From positions 62,254 to 126,253 of the forward strand of contig NZ_QTWS01000004.1 of NCBI RefSeq assembly GCF_003461245.1: a stretch of 64,000 nucleotides of DNA, given 5' to 3'. The stretch comes from Blautia sp. AF19-10LB (GTDB taxonomy: Bacteria > Bacillota > Clostridia > Lachnospirales > Lachnospiraceae). The notes below the pieces were generated by a model. That model had not been told where the DNA came from. It did no database searches and saw nothing but the letters and a program-made list of their open reading frames with translations. Below, piece by piece: positions 44,998 to 54,942 of the stretch. Position 1 is the first letter of the stretch. Each line of letters starts with the position of its first letter. The position numbers and the translations under genes were made by a program.

Positions 44998-46224
44998 TTA
45001 TGCGGCTCGTTCCTGCACGTTTTCTTCATTCTCCAGCATAGTCTCCGCAAATATTCCATAGCCGCTTGTAGAATCCTGTACAAATACGTGAGTGACTGCC
45101 CCGGCAAATTTCCCGTTCTGGATCACCGGGCTTCCACTCATTCCCTGTACGATCCCTCCTGTTTTTTCAAGCAGATCCGGATCAATCACACGGATCACAA
45201 AACTCTTGTTTGTATCCTCGTGGTTGAGGTCGATCTTCACGATCTCCGCATCGTATGCGGACACACTTCCATCCACACAGCATAGGATCTTGGCCGGTCC
45301 TGTTTCCAGTTCCTGTTTGTAGGCAACCGTCATCTTTGTCATTGCGATCTTGTCCGCCAAGCCGGTAAATTCACCATAAATGCCATTCTCCGTATTCTTT
45401 TGTATCGTCCCGATCACCCTGTCAGGATCATAGCGGATCAGTCCGGCAAGCTCCCCCGGGCTTCCGTTGCTTCCCTTCTGGATCCCAAGGATCTCTGCCT
45501 GGTACAGAGCGCCTTTTTCTATCTTGAGGAGATCTCCTGTATCCACATCGCTGATCCCATGTCCCAGTGCACCATAACTGCCGTTTTCATCAACAAAAGT
45601 GATCGTCCCTATACCCTGTGTATTATCTCTGACCCAGATTCCAAGTTTATAAGAGCCCTGCATATCTTTTACCGGAGTAAGTGAGAGCGGAATGATCCTG
45701 TCATTTCGAAGCACCTCCAGTTCTACACTTTCTCCATTGAGATTCCTGATATCCTCGATCAGATCTTTTTTGGAACGGATGGTCTGTGAGTCAAAAGCTA
45801 CGATATAGTCTCCTGGTTTTACAACGTCTTTCGCCGGTTCTTCTGTCGTACCTTCTTCAGACAGGATCTCGCCGGTATCAATGATAAGTACGCCGTCTGT
45901 TTCCATGTAAATGCCCGCGGTGCTTCCGCTAACATAAACCGATGGGCTGACGGACGGTGTGACCTTGATCTCTTTGAACGGAATCACTCCGAGAATGCTG
46001 CATTTCAGCGTATAACTGCCCTCGCCGGAAACGGAGACTGAATCCTCAAAGGTCAGAAGCGGATGCTCCAGAACCTTTTGAACCTGACTTTCCTGGTCTT
46101 CTTCGACATGGAGTTCATCCGGAATCCTCCGGTCCAGATAACGATACCCAAGGCACAGCATTGCAATGAGATCAAGCCCCAGACACCAGAGGATCAGCTT
46201 TCTGTACCGTTTTTTTGTATTCAC
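44998..46224 (-). CDS. spoIVB: SpoIVB serine peptidase
   Basis: 408 residues: signal anchor (KLILWCLGLDLIAMLCLGY), a PDZ domain in the middle (PGDYIVAFDSQTIRSKKDLIEDI) and the S55 peptidase domain, with GALGHGISD supplying His and GMSGSPVIQNG supplying the nucleophile Ser near 363. Made in the forespore, it cleaves SpoIVFA to activate sigma-K in the mother cell. Positioned between recN and spo0A as in Bacillus and clostridia. Confidence 0.94.
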   Translation of the reverse strand: MNTKKRYRKLILWCLGLDLIAMLCLGYRYLDRRIPDELHVEEDQESQVQKVLEHPLLTFEDSVSVSGEGSYTLKCSILGVIPFKEIKVTPSVSPSVYVSGSTAGIYMETDGVLIIDTGEILSEEGTTEEPAKDVVKPGDYIVAFDSQTIRSKKDLIEDIRNLNGESVELEVLRNDRIIPLSLTPVKDMQGSYKLGIWVRDNTQGIGTITFVDENGSYGALGHGISDVDTGDLLKIEKGALYQAEILGIQKGSNGSPGELAGLIRYDPDRVIGTIQKNTENGIYGEFTGLADKIAMTKMTVAYKQELETGPAKILCCVDGSVSAYDAEIVKIDLNHEDTNKSFVIRVIDPDLLEKTGGIVQGMSGSPVIQNGKFAGAVTHVFVQDSTSGYGIFAETMLENEENVQERAA

Positions 46225-46275
46225 TCTGTCACATCCTTTCTTTTGTGATTATTTCTGCATCAAAAAGCAATAAAA

Positions 46276-46309
46276 AAGAGAAGAGATCTCTTTCGGATCT
46301 TCCTCTCTT
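46276..46309 (-). terminator. Terminator of the nusB...recN operon
   Basis: Near-perfect stem AAGAGAAGAGATC / GATCTTCCTCTCTT, then TTTTTTATTGCTTTTT on the minus strand. It separates recN from spoIVB. Confidence 0.75.
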
Positions 46310-46327
46310 ATTATGCTGTAATTCGTT

Positions 46328-48019
46328 TTATTTGAGTCTTGTATTTTTATGTACCTGTGCCAATTCTTTCATTTCTTTTGCATTCTGGTACACAGCCTGT
46401 GTGATCTCTGCACCGCCGAGAAGTCTCGCGAGTTCCTGGATGGAATCCTCACCTTCAAGCGGATGGATCTCCGTGATCGTCTCCGTACCCCTCTGGTGCT
46501 TCTCTATCTCAAAATGCGTGTCCGCCATCGCAGCGATCTGTGGCAGATGTGTGATGCAGAGTACCTGATGATGTCTTCCTATGACAGACATCTTCTCTGA
46601 AACCTTCTGTGCTGTCCTTCCGCTGATACCAGTGTCGATCTCGTCAAAGATCAGTGTCTCGATCTGGTCTCTGTCTGCAAGGATCGCCTTGATCGCCAGC
46701 ATGATCCTGGAAAGCTCACCACCGGATACGATTCTTCCAAGCGGTTTCACAGACTCTCCCGGGTTTGTCGAAATTTCGTATTCAATGTCGTCAAATCCGC
46801 CTGCTGTATATTCTTCTTTGCGTTTAAAATCAATCCTGAACTGCACGTCCAGGAAATTGAGATCTTTGAGACCTTCGATGATCTTGTCGGTAAGTGTCTT
46901 ACTGTATTTTTGCCTGATCTCTGAAAGTGCATACGAAACTTCTTCAAGTTTTTTCTGGGATTTCAAAAGATTTTCTCTGGCTTCCTGGAAAAGTTCCTCA
47001 TATCTGTCAAGATCTGACAGTTTCTGCTTCTGGCGTTCACCATATTTCTGGATCTCTTCTATGCTCTGACCGTATTTTGCCTTGAGATTATTAATAAGAT
47101 CCAGACGCTTCTCTGTCTCAAAAAAAGTCTCATCATCAAAATTCAGATCCTCCACATAGGAAGAAAGCTCTCTGTTGAAATCATTCAGAAGGCTGTCCAC
47201 TTCCTGAAGAGTCCCTGACATGGATTCCAGCTGGCTGTCGAATTCTGTCACTCTGGTCAGTTCTCTCACTGCCATTCCAACAGAGTCCCCTGCCCCCTGT
47301 GCGGAATCATATCCGGTCAGGTCACGGACACTCTGGAGTGTCTCGAGGATCTTCTTGCCATTGTTTAATTTACGGTAAAGAGTTTCCAGCTCTTCGTCCT
47401 CTCCCGGGCGAAGCTGTGCTGTCTCGATCTCGTTGATCTCAAATTCCAGGAAAGCTCTCTCCCTGTTTCTCTGTTCCTCATCTGTATCGAGTTTCTTAAG
47501 TTCCTGCATGCATTTGCGGTATGCTCTGTATGCCTCCTGGACTTTGTCCCTTGCAGGATAGATCTCGTCCTTGCCGTATGCATCCAGGATCTCAAGCTGC
47601 TTGTCCTGGTACAGAAGAGACTGGTGCTCATGCTGTCCGTGGATATCAAGAAGGCAGGAAGCTGCCGCCTTCATCTGGCTTACCGTGCAGGTTTCGCCGT
47701 TGATCTTGTTGATGCTCCTGCCGTCCATCAGTTTACGTGTCAGAAGGATCTGTCCGTCCTCCAGTTCTACTCCAAGTTCCCCAAGAGCTTCCTCTGCACG
47801 CGGATTCTCCACCTGGAACAGTAATTCTACAAGTGCATAGGATGCTCCTGCCCGGATCATATCCCGGGTGCTTCTGCCGCCCAGGATCAGCTGCATCGAA
47901 CCAAGAAGGATCGACTTACCTGCACCTGTCTCACCGGTGAGGATATTCAGCCCCGGACCAAATTCTACTTCAATATCTTCAATCAGTGCGAGATTCTTCA
48001 CATGAAGATGTACTAACAT
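46328..48019 (-). CDS. recN: DNA repair protein RecN
   Basis: 563 residues from ATG 48019 (MLVHLHVKNLALIEDIEVEFG), preceded by AAGGA; the longer frame lies inside argR and is rejected. SMC-like ATPase: Walker A GETGAGKSILL near 32-42, coiled coil in the middle, signature VSGGELSRIMLAIK and Walker B LIFDEIDTGISG. Acts early in double-strand break repair. Overlaps the argR stop by 7 bases, so coupled. Confidence 0.95.
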   Translation of the reverse strand: MLVHLHVKNLALIEDIEVEFGPGLNILTGETGAGKSILLGSMQLILGGRSTRDMIRAGASYALVELLFQVENPRAEEALGELGVELEDGQILLTRKLMDGRSINKINGETCTVSQMKAAASCLLDIHGQHEHQSLLYQDKQLEILDAYGKDEIYPARDKVQEAYRAYRKCMQELKKLDTDEEQRNRERAFLEFEINEIETAQLRPGEDEELETLYRKLNNGKKILETLQSVRDLTGYDSAQGAGDSVGMAVRELTRVTEFDSQLESMSGTLQEVDSLLNDFNRELSSYVEDLNFDDETFFETEKRLDLINNLKAKYGQSIEEIQKYGERQKQKLSDLDRYEELFQEARENLLKSQKKLEEVSYALSEIRQKYSKTLTDKIIEGLKDLNFLDVQFRIDFKRKEEYTAGGFDDIEYEISTNPGESVKPLGRIVSGGELSRIMLAIKAILADRDQIETLIFDEIDTGISGRTAQKVSEKMSVIGRHHQVLCITHLPQIAAMADTHFEIEKHQRGTETITEIHPLEGEDSIQELARLLGGAEITQAVYQNAKEMKELAQVHKNTRLK

Positions 48020-48474
48020 AATTTCAAGATTCCTTTCAGTTTCCTTGCCGCAGTCTGTGCCTGTTCTCCATCCCGAGCCACGCACATCACAGTGTCATCC
48101 CCTGCGATGCTGCCCAGGATCTCTTTCCATTTCAGTGCATCCAGTGCTGCCGCCACCCCCATCGCCATGCCCGGAACCGTCCGGATCACGATCATATTCT
48201 GACCTACGTCAATCGATGTGAGTGCATCGTGGAGCACTCTTGTATATTTGTCGCCCAGTTCCGCGGAAGAACCTGAGAGGATCGCATAATGCGATTTCCC
48301 GTCTTTTCCTGCGACCTTTGTCATCTTGAGTGCACGGATATCTCTGGAAACGGTAGCCTGAGTTACTTTGAACCCGGCTTCATTGAGCCGTGCTGCCAGT
48401 TCCTCCTGTGTGTCTATATCGTACTGACGGATCAGTTCTATTATTTTTTCATGTCTTGCTACCTTCACATCCAA
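48013..48474 (-). CDS. argR: Arginine repressor ArgR/AhrC
   Basis: 153 residues. N-terminal winged HTH (DIDTQEELAARLNEAGFKVTQATVSRDIRAL) and C-terminal arginine-binding domain ending GSIAGDDTVMCVARD, whose GDD binds arginine in the hexamer. Represses arginine synthesis genes. Standard place between nadK and recN. Confidence 0.95.
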   Translation of the reverse strand: MDVKVARHEKIIELIRQYDIDTQEELAARLNEAGFKVTQATVSRDIRALKMTKVAGKDGKSHYAILSGSSAELGDKYTRVLHDALTSIDVGQNMIVIRTVPGMAMGVAAALDALKWKEILGSIAGDDTVMCVARDGEQAQTAARKLKGILKLC

Positions 48475-48486
48475 CCTCCATTACAC

Positions 48487-49347
48487 TTAACTGTCGCGCA
48501 TTTTCTGGCGAAGTACTTCAACAAAACTTAAATGATTTAACTTGAGTATTTTTGTGCTTACAGCTGCTTTCTCTATCACAATCCTGTCTCCCGTTACCAT
48601 CGGGATCACTGTATCTCCATCAAAAGAAGCCACACCGTATTCCTGAACCTGTCGTCTGCCCTCACCGATCTCCACCGTGATCACATCTTCCGCCGGAAAG
48701 ATAATACTTCTTGTATTCAGCGTATGTGGCGCGATCGGAGTCATCAGTGTCATGGAACCATTCGGTGCCACGATAGGGCCTCCACAGGAAAGGCTGTATC
48801 CTGTCGACCCTGTCGGTGTCGAAATGATGATACCATCTGCATTATAGGAATTCAGGTACACATCATTGACATAGTTCTTGAAGCGGACAACTCGAAGATG
48901 TCCGTCCCTGCCGATCACGATGTCATTGAGAGCCACATCCCTGCCTATGATCTTACCATCTCTCCAGACAGTTCCCGTAAGCATCATTCTCTCCTCGATC
49001 TCGTAATCGTCCTCCATCAACTTGTCAAGTGCACTGTAAACAGACTGTTTGTCCACTTCTGCAAGAAATCCCAGTGTTCCAAGGTTGACACCAAGCATCG
49101 GGATCTCTCTGTGTACAACATCTCTCGCCGCCTGAAGAAGTGTACCGTCACCGCCGAGAACAAGGATACATTCTGTGTCCTCCGGTATCAGTGCAGGATT
49201 GGTGTAATGATACGCACCTTCCTGCTTGCGCTCCGCCTGCTGTACCATGCACTTCCTGCCATTTGCCTTCAGATATTCTACGATCTGGCCTGTGAATTCA
49301 AGGTCTTTGTCCTTGTCACTGTTGGTAATGATATAAAATTTATCCAT
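48487..49347 (-). CDS. nadK: NAD kinase
   Basis: 286 residues. GGDGTLLQAARD and NLGTLGFLAEVDKQ bind ATP and NAD; ISTPTGSTGYSLSCGGPIV completes the diphosphate site. Makes NADP. Follows tlyA by 25 bases in the operon. Confidence 0.95.
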   Translation of the reverse strand: MDKFYIITNSDKDKDLEFTGQIVEYLKANGRKCMVQQAERKQEGAYHYTNPALIPEDTECILVLGGDGTLLQAARDVVHREIPMLGVNLGTLGFLAEVDKQSVYSALDKLMEDDYEIEERMMLTGTVWRDGKIIGRDVALNDIVIGRDGHLRVVRFKNYVNDVYLNSYNADGIIISTPTGSTGYSLSCGGPIVAPNGSMTLMTPIAPHTLNTRSIIFPAEDVITVEIGEGRRQVQEYGVASFDGDTVIPMVTGDRIVIEKAAVSTKILKLNHLSFVEVLRQKMRDS

Positions 49348-49372
49348 CCCTCAATTCTGCCTTCCCCGGTCA

Positions 49373-50182
49373 TCAGTCGAGCTGACCGTGCGCTTCCTGC
49401 ACCACCGCCTCCGGTGATACTTCCAGTGCGGATTCGCAGATCGTGCCTTCCGGTCTTTTCCTGAGATGAAGCAGATATTCGATATTTCCCTCTGGTCCCT
49501 TGATCGGAGAGAAAGAAAGATGCTGCGGCTCCAGCGCGATCGACATCGCATAAGCCATGACTTTCTCAATGACCTCGAGATGGACTGCCGGATCACGGAC
49601 TACGCCCTTCTTGCCGACCTTTTCCCTGCCGGCTTCGAACTGCGGTTTAATCAGACAGACGATCTCTCCATCCTCTGTCAGAAGATTTCTTACCGGAAGC
49701 AGGACCTTGGTCAGAGAAATAAAGGAAACATCAATGGAAGAAAACTGCGGTGCTTCCTGAATATCCTCCGGAACCACATAACGGATGTTTGTTTTTTCCA
49801 TGCAGACAACTCTCGGGTCGTTGCGCAGACCCCAGTCAAGCTGACCATAGCCTACATCGATAGAATATACCTTGACTGCCCCGTTCTGAAGCATGCAGTC
49901 GGTAAAACCACCCGTGGAAGCCCCTACGTCCATGCTGACCTTGCCTTCCAGGGAAACGCCGAAATTGTTCATGGCTTTCTCGAGTTTCAGACCGCCGCGG
50001 CTTACATATGGAAGTGTGTTTCCACGCACTTCGATCTTTACTGTTTCCTGGAACATGGTTCCTGCTTTGTCTTCTTTCTGTCCGTTTACATATACATCTC
50101 CGGACATGATATATGCTTTTGCTTTTTCTCTGGAAGGTGCAAGTGCACGCTCAACCATCAAAAGATCCAGTCTTTTTTTCAT
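49373..50182 (-). CDS. tlyA: TlyA-type rRNA 2'-O-methyltransferase
   Basis: 269 residues. N-terminal S4 RNA-binding domain (KRLDLLMVERALAPSREKAKAYIMSGDVYVNG) and an FtsJ-like methyltransferase core with MDVGASTGGFTDCMLQNGA binding SAM. Methylates 16S/23S rRNA cytidines in the TlyA family. ATG overlaps the dxs stop (ATGA). Confidence 0.92.
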   Translation of the reverse strand: MKKRLDLLMVERALAPSREKAKAYIMSGDVYVNGQKEDKAGTMFQETVKIEVRGNTLPYVSRGGLKLEKAMNNFGVSLEGKVSMDVGASTGGFTDCMLQNGAVKVYSIDVGYGQLDWGLRNDPRVVCMEKTNIRYVVPEDIQEAPQFSSIDVSFISLTKVLLPVRNLLTEDGEIVCLIKPQFEAGREKVGKKGVVRDPAVHLEVIEKVMAYAMSIALEPQHLSFSPIKGPEGNIEYLLHLRKRPEGTICESALEVSPEAVVQEAHGQLD

Positions 50183-52041
50183 TGTTGCTCCTCATATTCC
50201 TCTATTGCATCGAGAATGTCCGGTGCTGACAGACCGATCTTTGCCCGCAGGCTTCCGACTTCTCCATGCTCTACAAAACGGTTCCAGATCGCGATCGGAA
50301 GAACACGTACTTCCGGATGACAGGCTTCCATATAGGCTGCCACATGTTCGCCGAATCCGCCGTTTTTGACATTTTCTTCTACTGTTACGATTAATTTGTG
50401 ATCTCTGGAAAGTTCATCCAGAAGCGCAGTATCCAGTGGTTTGACAAATCTTGCATTGACAAACGTCGGCCTTCTGCCACGCTCCTTAAGTTCACGACAG
50501 ACCTGTTCACAGATCTCAGTCATGCTTCCTACGGAAATGACTGCCAGATCTTCGCCTCTGTACAGGACTTCACTTCTGCCATACTGGATCGGGCTTTCGA
50601 ATTCTTCAAGCCCCAGATATGCGCCGCCTCTCGGGTAGCGGATCGCAACCGGTCCACTGGCGCAGACTGCAAACTCCAGCATTTTCCTGAGTTCCCATGC
50701 ATTCTTTGGTGCCATCACGGTCATGTTTGGCATCATCGTGAGATAAGAAAGGTCGAAACATCCCTGATGTGTCTCTCCGTCCGCACCGACAAGACCCGCG
50801 CGGTCAATGGCAAAGATCACATGAAGATTCTGCATACAGACATCATGCATCATCTGATCCACTGCTCTCTGCAGGAAGGAAGAATAGATCGCCACAACCG
50901 GAATCATCCCGCCAAGTGCCAGTCCTGCTGCAAAAGAAACAGCATGCTCCTCTGCGATTCCCACATCAAACAGTCTGTCAGGATATTTCTTCTCAAATCT
51001 GACAAGTCCGGTTCCTTCTTTCATGGCTGCAGTGATGCCGACCAGTCTGTCATGTTCTTCACCGAGATTCACCATCGCATCCGCAAAAACATCCGTATAG
51101 GTCGGTCCTTTTTTCTGCGATAATGCTTTCCCTGTTTTGATGTCAAACGGTCCTGTTCCATGGAACTGATCCGGATGCTTCCGTGCCGGTTCGTATCCTC
51201 TGCCCTTCTCTGTCAGGACATGAACGATCACTGGTCCCTCAACTCTCTTCGCCTCATTAAAAAGGCGCATCATCTGGCGCATATCGTGTCCGTCCACCGG
51301 TCCCAGATATGTGATCCCCATGTTTTCAAAAAGCATTCCCGGGATGATGAGCTGCTTGATGCTGCTCTTGGTCTTGCGCATCGTATCTACCAGTGCAGTT
51401 CCGACACGTGGTATCTTCTTGAGATTTTTGGTCACATTGATCTTCATTCCCGTGTAGGATTCCGCTGTCCGGAGTGCACTTAAGTAGGAAGATATCCCGC
51501 CTACGTTCTTGGAAATGGACATATTGTTGTCATTCAGGACAATAATGAAATTTGTCTTAAGTTCCGCGGCATTATTTAGTGCCTCATATGCCATTCCGCC
51601 GGTAAGCGCACCATCTCCGATCACTGAGACCACACGGTAATTCTGTCCCAGAAGATCCCTTGCCCGCACATATCCCAGACCTGCTGAGATAGAGTTCGAA
51701 CTGTGTCCTGCATCAAATGCATCACAGTCACTCTCGCTTCGCTTGGGAAAACCACTCATGCCGCCTTCCTTGCGAAGTTTCTTAAAACCCTCTTTCCTTC
51801 CGGTAAGGATCTTGTGGGTATATGCCTGATGGCCTACATCCCAGACGATCTTATCCTGCGGAAGTTCCAGTACATTATGGAGTGCCAGTGTCAGTTCCAC
51901 TGCCCCCAGATTGGATGCCAGATGACCTCCTGTCTGGCTTACAGATTCGATCAGGAACTGACGGATCTCCTCTGCAAGCTGTGGAAAATCTGCTAAAGCT
52001 ATTTTGTGTATATCATTTGGCTTATTGATCTTTTCCAACAT
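50179..52041 (-). CDS. dxs: 1-deoxy-D-xylulose-5-phosphate synthase
   Basis: 620 residues from ATG 52041 (MLEKINKPNDIHKIAL), with GAGGG upstream; the extension to 52089 enters ispA. Thiamine-diphosphate enzyme: GHQAYTHKILTGR, GDGALTGGMAYEALNNA (ThDP and Mg) and DVGIAEEHAVSFAAGLA. First step of the MEP isoprenoid route; sits with ispA, the prenyl synthase that uses its products. Confidence 0.97.
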   Translation of the reverse strand: MLEKINKPNDIHKIALADFPQLAEEIRQFLIESVSQTGGHLASNLGAVELTLALHNVLELPQDKIVWDVGHQAYTHKILTGRKEGFKKLRKEGGMSGFPKRSESDCDAFDAGHSSNSISAGLGYVRARDLLGQNYRVVSVIGDGALTGGMAYEALNNAAELKTNFIIVLNDNNMSISKNVGGISSYLSALRTAESYTGMKINVTKNLKKIPRVGTALVDTMRKTKSSIKQLIIPGMLFENMGITYLGPVDGHDMRQMMRLFNEAKRVEGPVIVHVLTEKGRGYEPARKHPDQFHGTGPFDIKTGKALSQKKGPTYTDVFADAMVNLGEEHDRLVGITAAMKEGTGLVRFEKKYPDRLFDVGIAEEHAVSFAAGLALGGMIPVVAIYSSFLQRAVDQMMHDVCMQNLHVIFAIDRAGLVGADGETHQGCFDLSYLTMMPNMTVMAPKNAWELRKMLEFAVCASGPVAIRYPRGGAYLGLEEFESPIQYGRSEVLYRGEDLAVISVGSMTEICEQVCRELKERGRRPTFVNARFVKPLDTALLDELSRDHKLIVTVEENVKNGGFGEHVAAYMEACHPEVRVLPIAIWNRFVEHGEVGSLRAKIGLSAPDILDAIEEYEEQQ

Positions 52042-52057
52042 CCTTTGTATCCCTCTT

Positions 52058-52957
52058 TCATTTTCTGCGGCTTGCCATCTCCATAACAAGTGCCGTCAGA
52101 AATTTATTTTTGCTGCTTAACCCTTCCAGAACAGTCTCTGCCTGCTCTGAAAGTTTCTGAACCTGTTCAGATGCCTTCTCCACACCAAACAGTGTCACAT
52201 ACGTGACTTTATTATTTTTCTCGTCGCTGTGGACCGGTTTGCCAAGCTCCTGGCTGGTGCTTGTCACATCCAGAATGTCATCCTGGATCTGGAATGCCAG
52301 TCCGATAGCAGAAGCTGCCTTCTCAATCTGTGCTGTCTGTTCTTCATCCGCTCCGCCAAGGATGGCACCTGCCATCATGGAAGCCTCGATCAGCGCAGAA
52401 GTCTTGTGCTCGTAGATATAATCCAGCATCTCTCTGGATATCTCCTTGCCGTCATTCTCGACATCCACGCTCTGTCCTCCGAGCATTCCATAAAGCCCTG
52501 TCTTATCTGACATGATCTTCAGTGCACGGATCACTCTGTCCTTATCGGAAGTCAGATCAAATGCACCGAGCATTGTCTCATATGCATAATTGAGCAGGCT
52601 GACACCGCTTAAGACTCCCATTGCTTCTCCGTAAACTTTGTGGGTAGTCAGGCGTCCTCTCCTGTAATCATCATTGTCGATCGCCGGGAGATCATCGTGG
52701 ATCAGGGAATGTGTATGGATCATCTCAATCCCTGCCATAAAAGGCTCTGCAACACGCTCATCCTCGCCAAACATCCGGAATGTTTCCAGAAGAAGGATCG
52801 GTCTCAGGCGCTTGCCGCCGGCACACATGCTGTAATTCATCGCCTCTGCCATTGTCCTGGCAAATCCGGCTTCCTCCGGCAGATATCTGCGGATGATTTC
52901 CTCTGCATGTGCTGTTCTTATCTGCAATTCTTCTTTAAAATTCTCGTAATGTTCCAT
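52058..52957 (-). CDS. ispA: Farnesyl diphosphate synthase-type prenyltransferase
   Basis: 299 residues. First Asp-rich motif in HDDLPAIDNDDYRRG, second in LAFQIQDDILDVT. Joins IPP and allylic diphosphates to farnesyl (or geranyl) diphosphate. ATG overlaps the xseB stop by 23 bases. Product chain length is by family average. Confidence 0.94.
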   Translation of the reverse strand: MEHYENFKEELQIRTAHAEEIIRRYLPEEAGFARTMAEAMNYSMCAGGKRLRPILLLETFRMFGEDERVAEPFMAGIEMIHTHSLIHDDLPAIDNDDYRRGRLTTHKVYGEAMGVLSGVSLLNYAYETMLGAFDLTSDKDRVIRALKIMSDKTGLYGMLGGQSVDVENDGKEISREMLDYIYEHKTSALIEASMMAGAILGGADEEQTAQIEKAASAIGLAFQIQDDILDVTSTSQELGKPVHSDEKNNKVTYVTLFGVEKASEQVQKLSEQAETVLEGLSSKNKFLTALVMEMASRRK

Positions 52958-53150
52958 CCTCGTCCATCTGGAGCATCTTCTTCTCTACTGTGTCCAGCCT
53001 GCCGCTGCAGTATTTGAGCAGCTCCATTCCTTCTTTATAAAAACGAAAAGAATCCTCCAGGGACGTTTCACTGTCCTCCAGCTTCGCAGCAAGAGTATCC
53101 AGTTCCTGAAAGACCTCTTCTATTGTCTTTGATTCTGTTATTTCTGCCAT
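52935..53150 (-). CDS. xseB: Exodeoxyribonuclease VII small subunit
   Basis: 71 residues, two helices (IEEVFQELDTLAAKLEDSETSLEDSFRFYKEGMELLKYC), typical size. Pairs with XseA. Overlaps xseA upstream by 13 bases and ispA downstream by 23. Confidence 0.93.
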   Translation of the reverse strand: MAEITESKTIEEVFQELDTLAAKLEDSETSLEDSFRFYKEGMELLKYCSGRLDTVEKKMLQMDEDGTLREF

Positions 53151-54349
53151 GTTTCCCTCCTGCTGTCCGAAACTTCCGCCTGGATCACACCGTCTGTCAC
53201 AGAAATTTCGACTCTGTCCCCGGGCTTGACCTGTGAAACAGAAGTGATCCCTCTGCCATCAGTATCTGCAACAAAAGAATATCCCTGATTCAGCTTCGCA
53301 AGTGGTGACAGTCCCTGGTAGCGTTCCAGATAGATTCCCAGACGATGACGGTACTGCTGGAGTTTATTATCCATCGCCCTTCGCAGTGTATCCTCAAAAT
53401 CCACAAGGGTCTGCCGCCGTTCTCTGAGACGGCTTTCCGGGCTTAAATATTTAAGCCGCATCTGATACTGCCCAAGCCGTACTCTCTGAAACTCGATTTC
53501 CTCCCTCATGTCACGCTGGAAACGCTCCTGATAACTGGAAAGCGTATACATCACCTGCGCCATATCATCCACTGCAAGCTCTGCTGCTGCTGACGGTGTC
53601 GGCGCACGGAGATCTGCCACAAAGTCAGCGATCGTAAAATCCACTTCATGTCCAACTGCTGATATGATCGGTGTACGGCACTCAAAGATTGCTCTGGCAA
53701 CCTTCTCCTCATTGAACGCCCACAAATCCTCGATCGAACCGCCGCCACGTCCTACGATGATCGTATCTACGCCGGCCTCGTCAAGCATACGGATGCCTTT
53801 CACGATGCTGTCTGCTGCTCCATCGCCCTGTACCAGTGCCGGATAAAGGATGATCTGCAGGTACGGATTTCTCCGCAGGGAAATATTCCGGATATCCTGC
53901 ACAGCCGCGCCGGTAGGCGCAGTCACCACTCCCAGTCTGCGGATAAACCGCGGGATCGGCTGCTTATACTCCGGTGCAAACATTCCCATTTCCTCCAGTT
54001 CTGCCTTCAGTGCAAGGAATCTCTCATAAAGTGCGCCGGCGCCCTCCAGAGTGATTTCCTTCGCATACATCTGATAACGGCCGTCTCTCTCATACACATC
54101 CACGGCGCCGCCGACTACAACACGGTCTCCGTCCTTCATACGGAAAGCAAGTCCGCGTCTCTGTCCCGCAAACATGACACAGGAAAGCACCCCTGTCTCA
54201 TCCTTGAGCGAAAAATAAATATGTCCGCTGGTATGATATTTGCAGTTGGATACTTCACCCTTGACGTATACTTTTCTTAAAACATAGTCCTGTATGAACA
54301 TGTTCTTGACGTAACGGTTGACCTGTCCTACGGAATAAACTGTTTTCAT
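53138..54349 (-). CDS. xseA: Exodeoxyribonuclease VII large subunit
   Basis: 403 residues. N-terminal OB-fold (VYVKGEVSNCKYHTSGHIYFSLKDE), catalytic core with GRGGGSIEDLWAFN and SAVGHEVDFTIADFVAD, then a coiled coil. Degrades single-stranded DNA from both ends. Starts 4 bases after the nusB stop with no ribosome site of its own; probably coupled. Confidence 0.95.
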   Translation of the reverse strand: MKTVYSVGQVNRYVKNMFIQDYVLRKVYVKGEVSNCKYHTSGHIYFSLKDETGVLSCVMFAGQRRGLAFRMKDGDRVVVGGAVDVYERDGRYQMYAKEITLEGAGALYERFLALKAELEEMGMFAPEYKQPIPRFIRRLGVVTAPTGAAVQDIRNISLRRNPYLQIILYPALVQGDGAADSIVKGIRMLDEAGVDTIIVGRGGGSIEDLWAFNEEKVARAIFECRTPIISAVGHEVDFTIADFVADLRAPTPSAAAELAVDDMAQVMYTLSSYQERFQRDMREEIEFQRVRLGQYQMRLKYLSPESRLRERRQTLVDFEDTLRRAMDNKLQQYRHRLGIYLERYQGLSPLAKLNQGYSFVADTDGRGITSVSQVKPGDRVEISVTDGVIQAEVSDSRRETWQK

Positions 54350-54353
54350 TTAA

Positions 54354-54884
54354 TTAATTATCAGAGTTTTCTTCTGGCTCTGCCTTTGTTTCGGATTTCG
54401 GTGCATCTTTCTTGGATGAACGGATGATGATCTTGGCCTGATGGGTCGGACGGCGTCTCTTCGGTGCCTCACCGGAGTCCTTCTTACCGCTGGCGATCTT
54501 GCCGAGGATCCCGTTTACGAAAGAACCGGAATCGTCTCCACCAAACATCTTGGCAAGTTCTACTGCCTCGTTGATCGCAACGCCAACCGGAACGTCCTCA
54601 TCAAATTTCATCTCATATACTGCCAGACGGAGTGCTGTCAGGTCAACTCTGCTCATACGGCTTGTCTTCCATCCACGGCTGTAGTCGTTGAGGATCTGGT
54701 CGATCTCGTCAAGCTTCTCCAGGATCTTCTGATACTTCTCCTGCATTGCCTCCTGGTCCTTCTCTTCCAGCTCTCCAAGTGTCTCAAAATACATGGACAC
54801 CTGATCTGACATTTCATCTTCTGAATTAAACTGTGTCATGAACAGCAGTTTAAAAATATGTTCTCTCTGCTCGCTTCTTCGCAT
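54354..54884 (-). CDS. nusB: Transcription antitermination factor NusB
   Basis: 176 residues from ATG 54884 (MRRSEQREHIFKLLFMTQF), with AGGAGG 5 bases upstream. All-helical NusB core with WKTSRMSRVDLTALRLAVYEM and PVGVAINEAVELAKMFGGDDSGSFVNGILG. A basic then acidic C-terminal extension of about 45 residues is longer than usual. Works with NusE in rRNA antitermination. Confidence 0.93.
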   Translation of the reverse strand: MRRSEQREHIFKLLFMTQFNSEDEMSDQVSMYFETLGELEEKDQEAMQEKYQKILEKLDEIDQILNDYSRGWKTSRMSRVDLTALRLAVYEMKFDEDVPVGVAINEAVELAKMFGGDDSGSFVNGILGKIASGKKDSGEAPKRRRPTHQAKIIIRSSKKDAPKSETKAEPEENSDN

Positions 54885-54942
54885 GTTTCCTCCTAAACCA
54901 ATATCCCCCTCCGGGACTTTTATAAAGAAAAAAGGAAAGAGT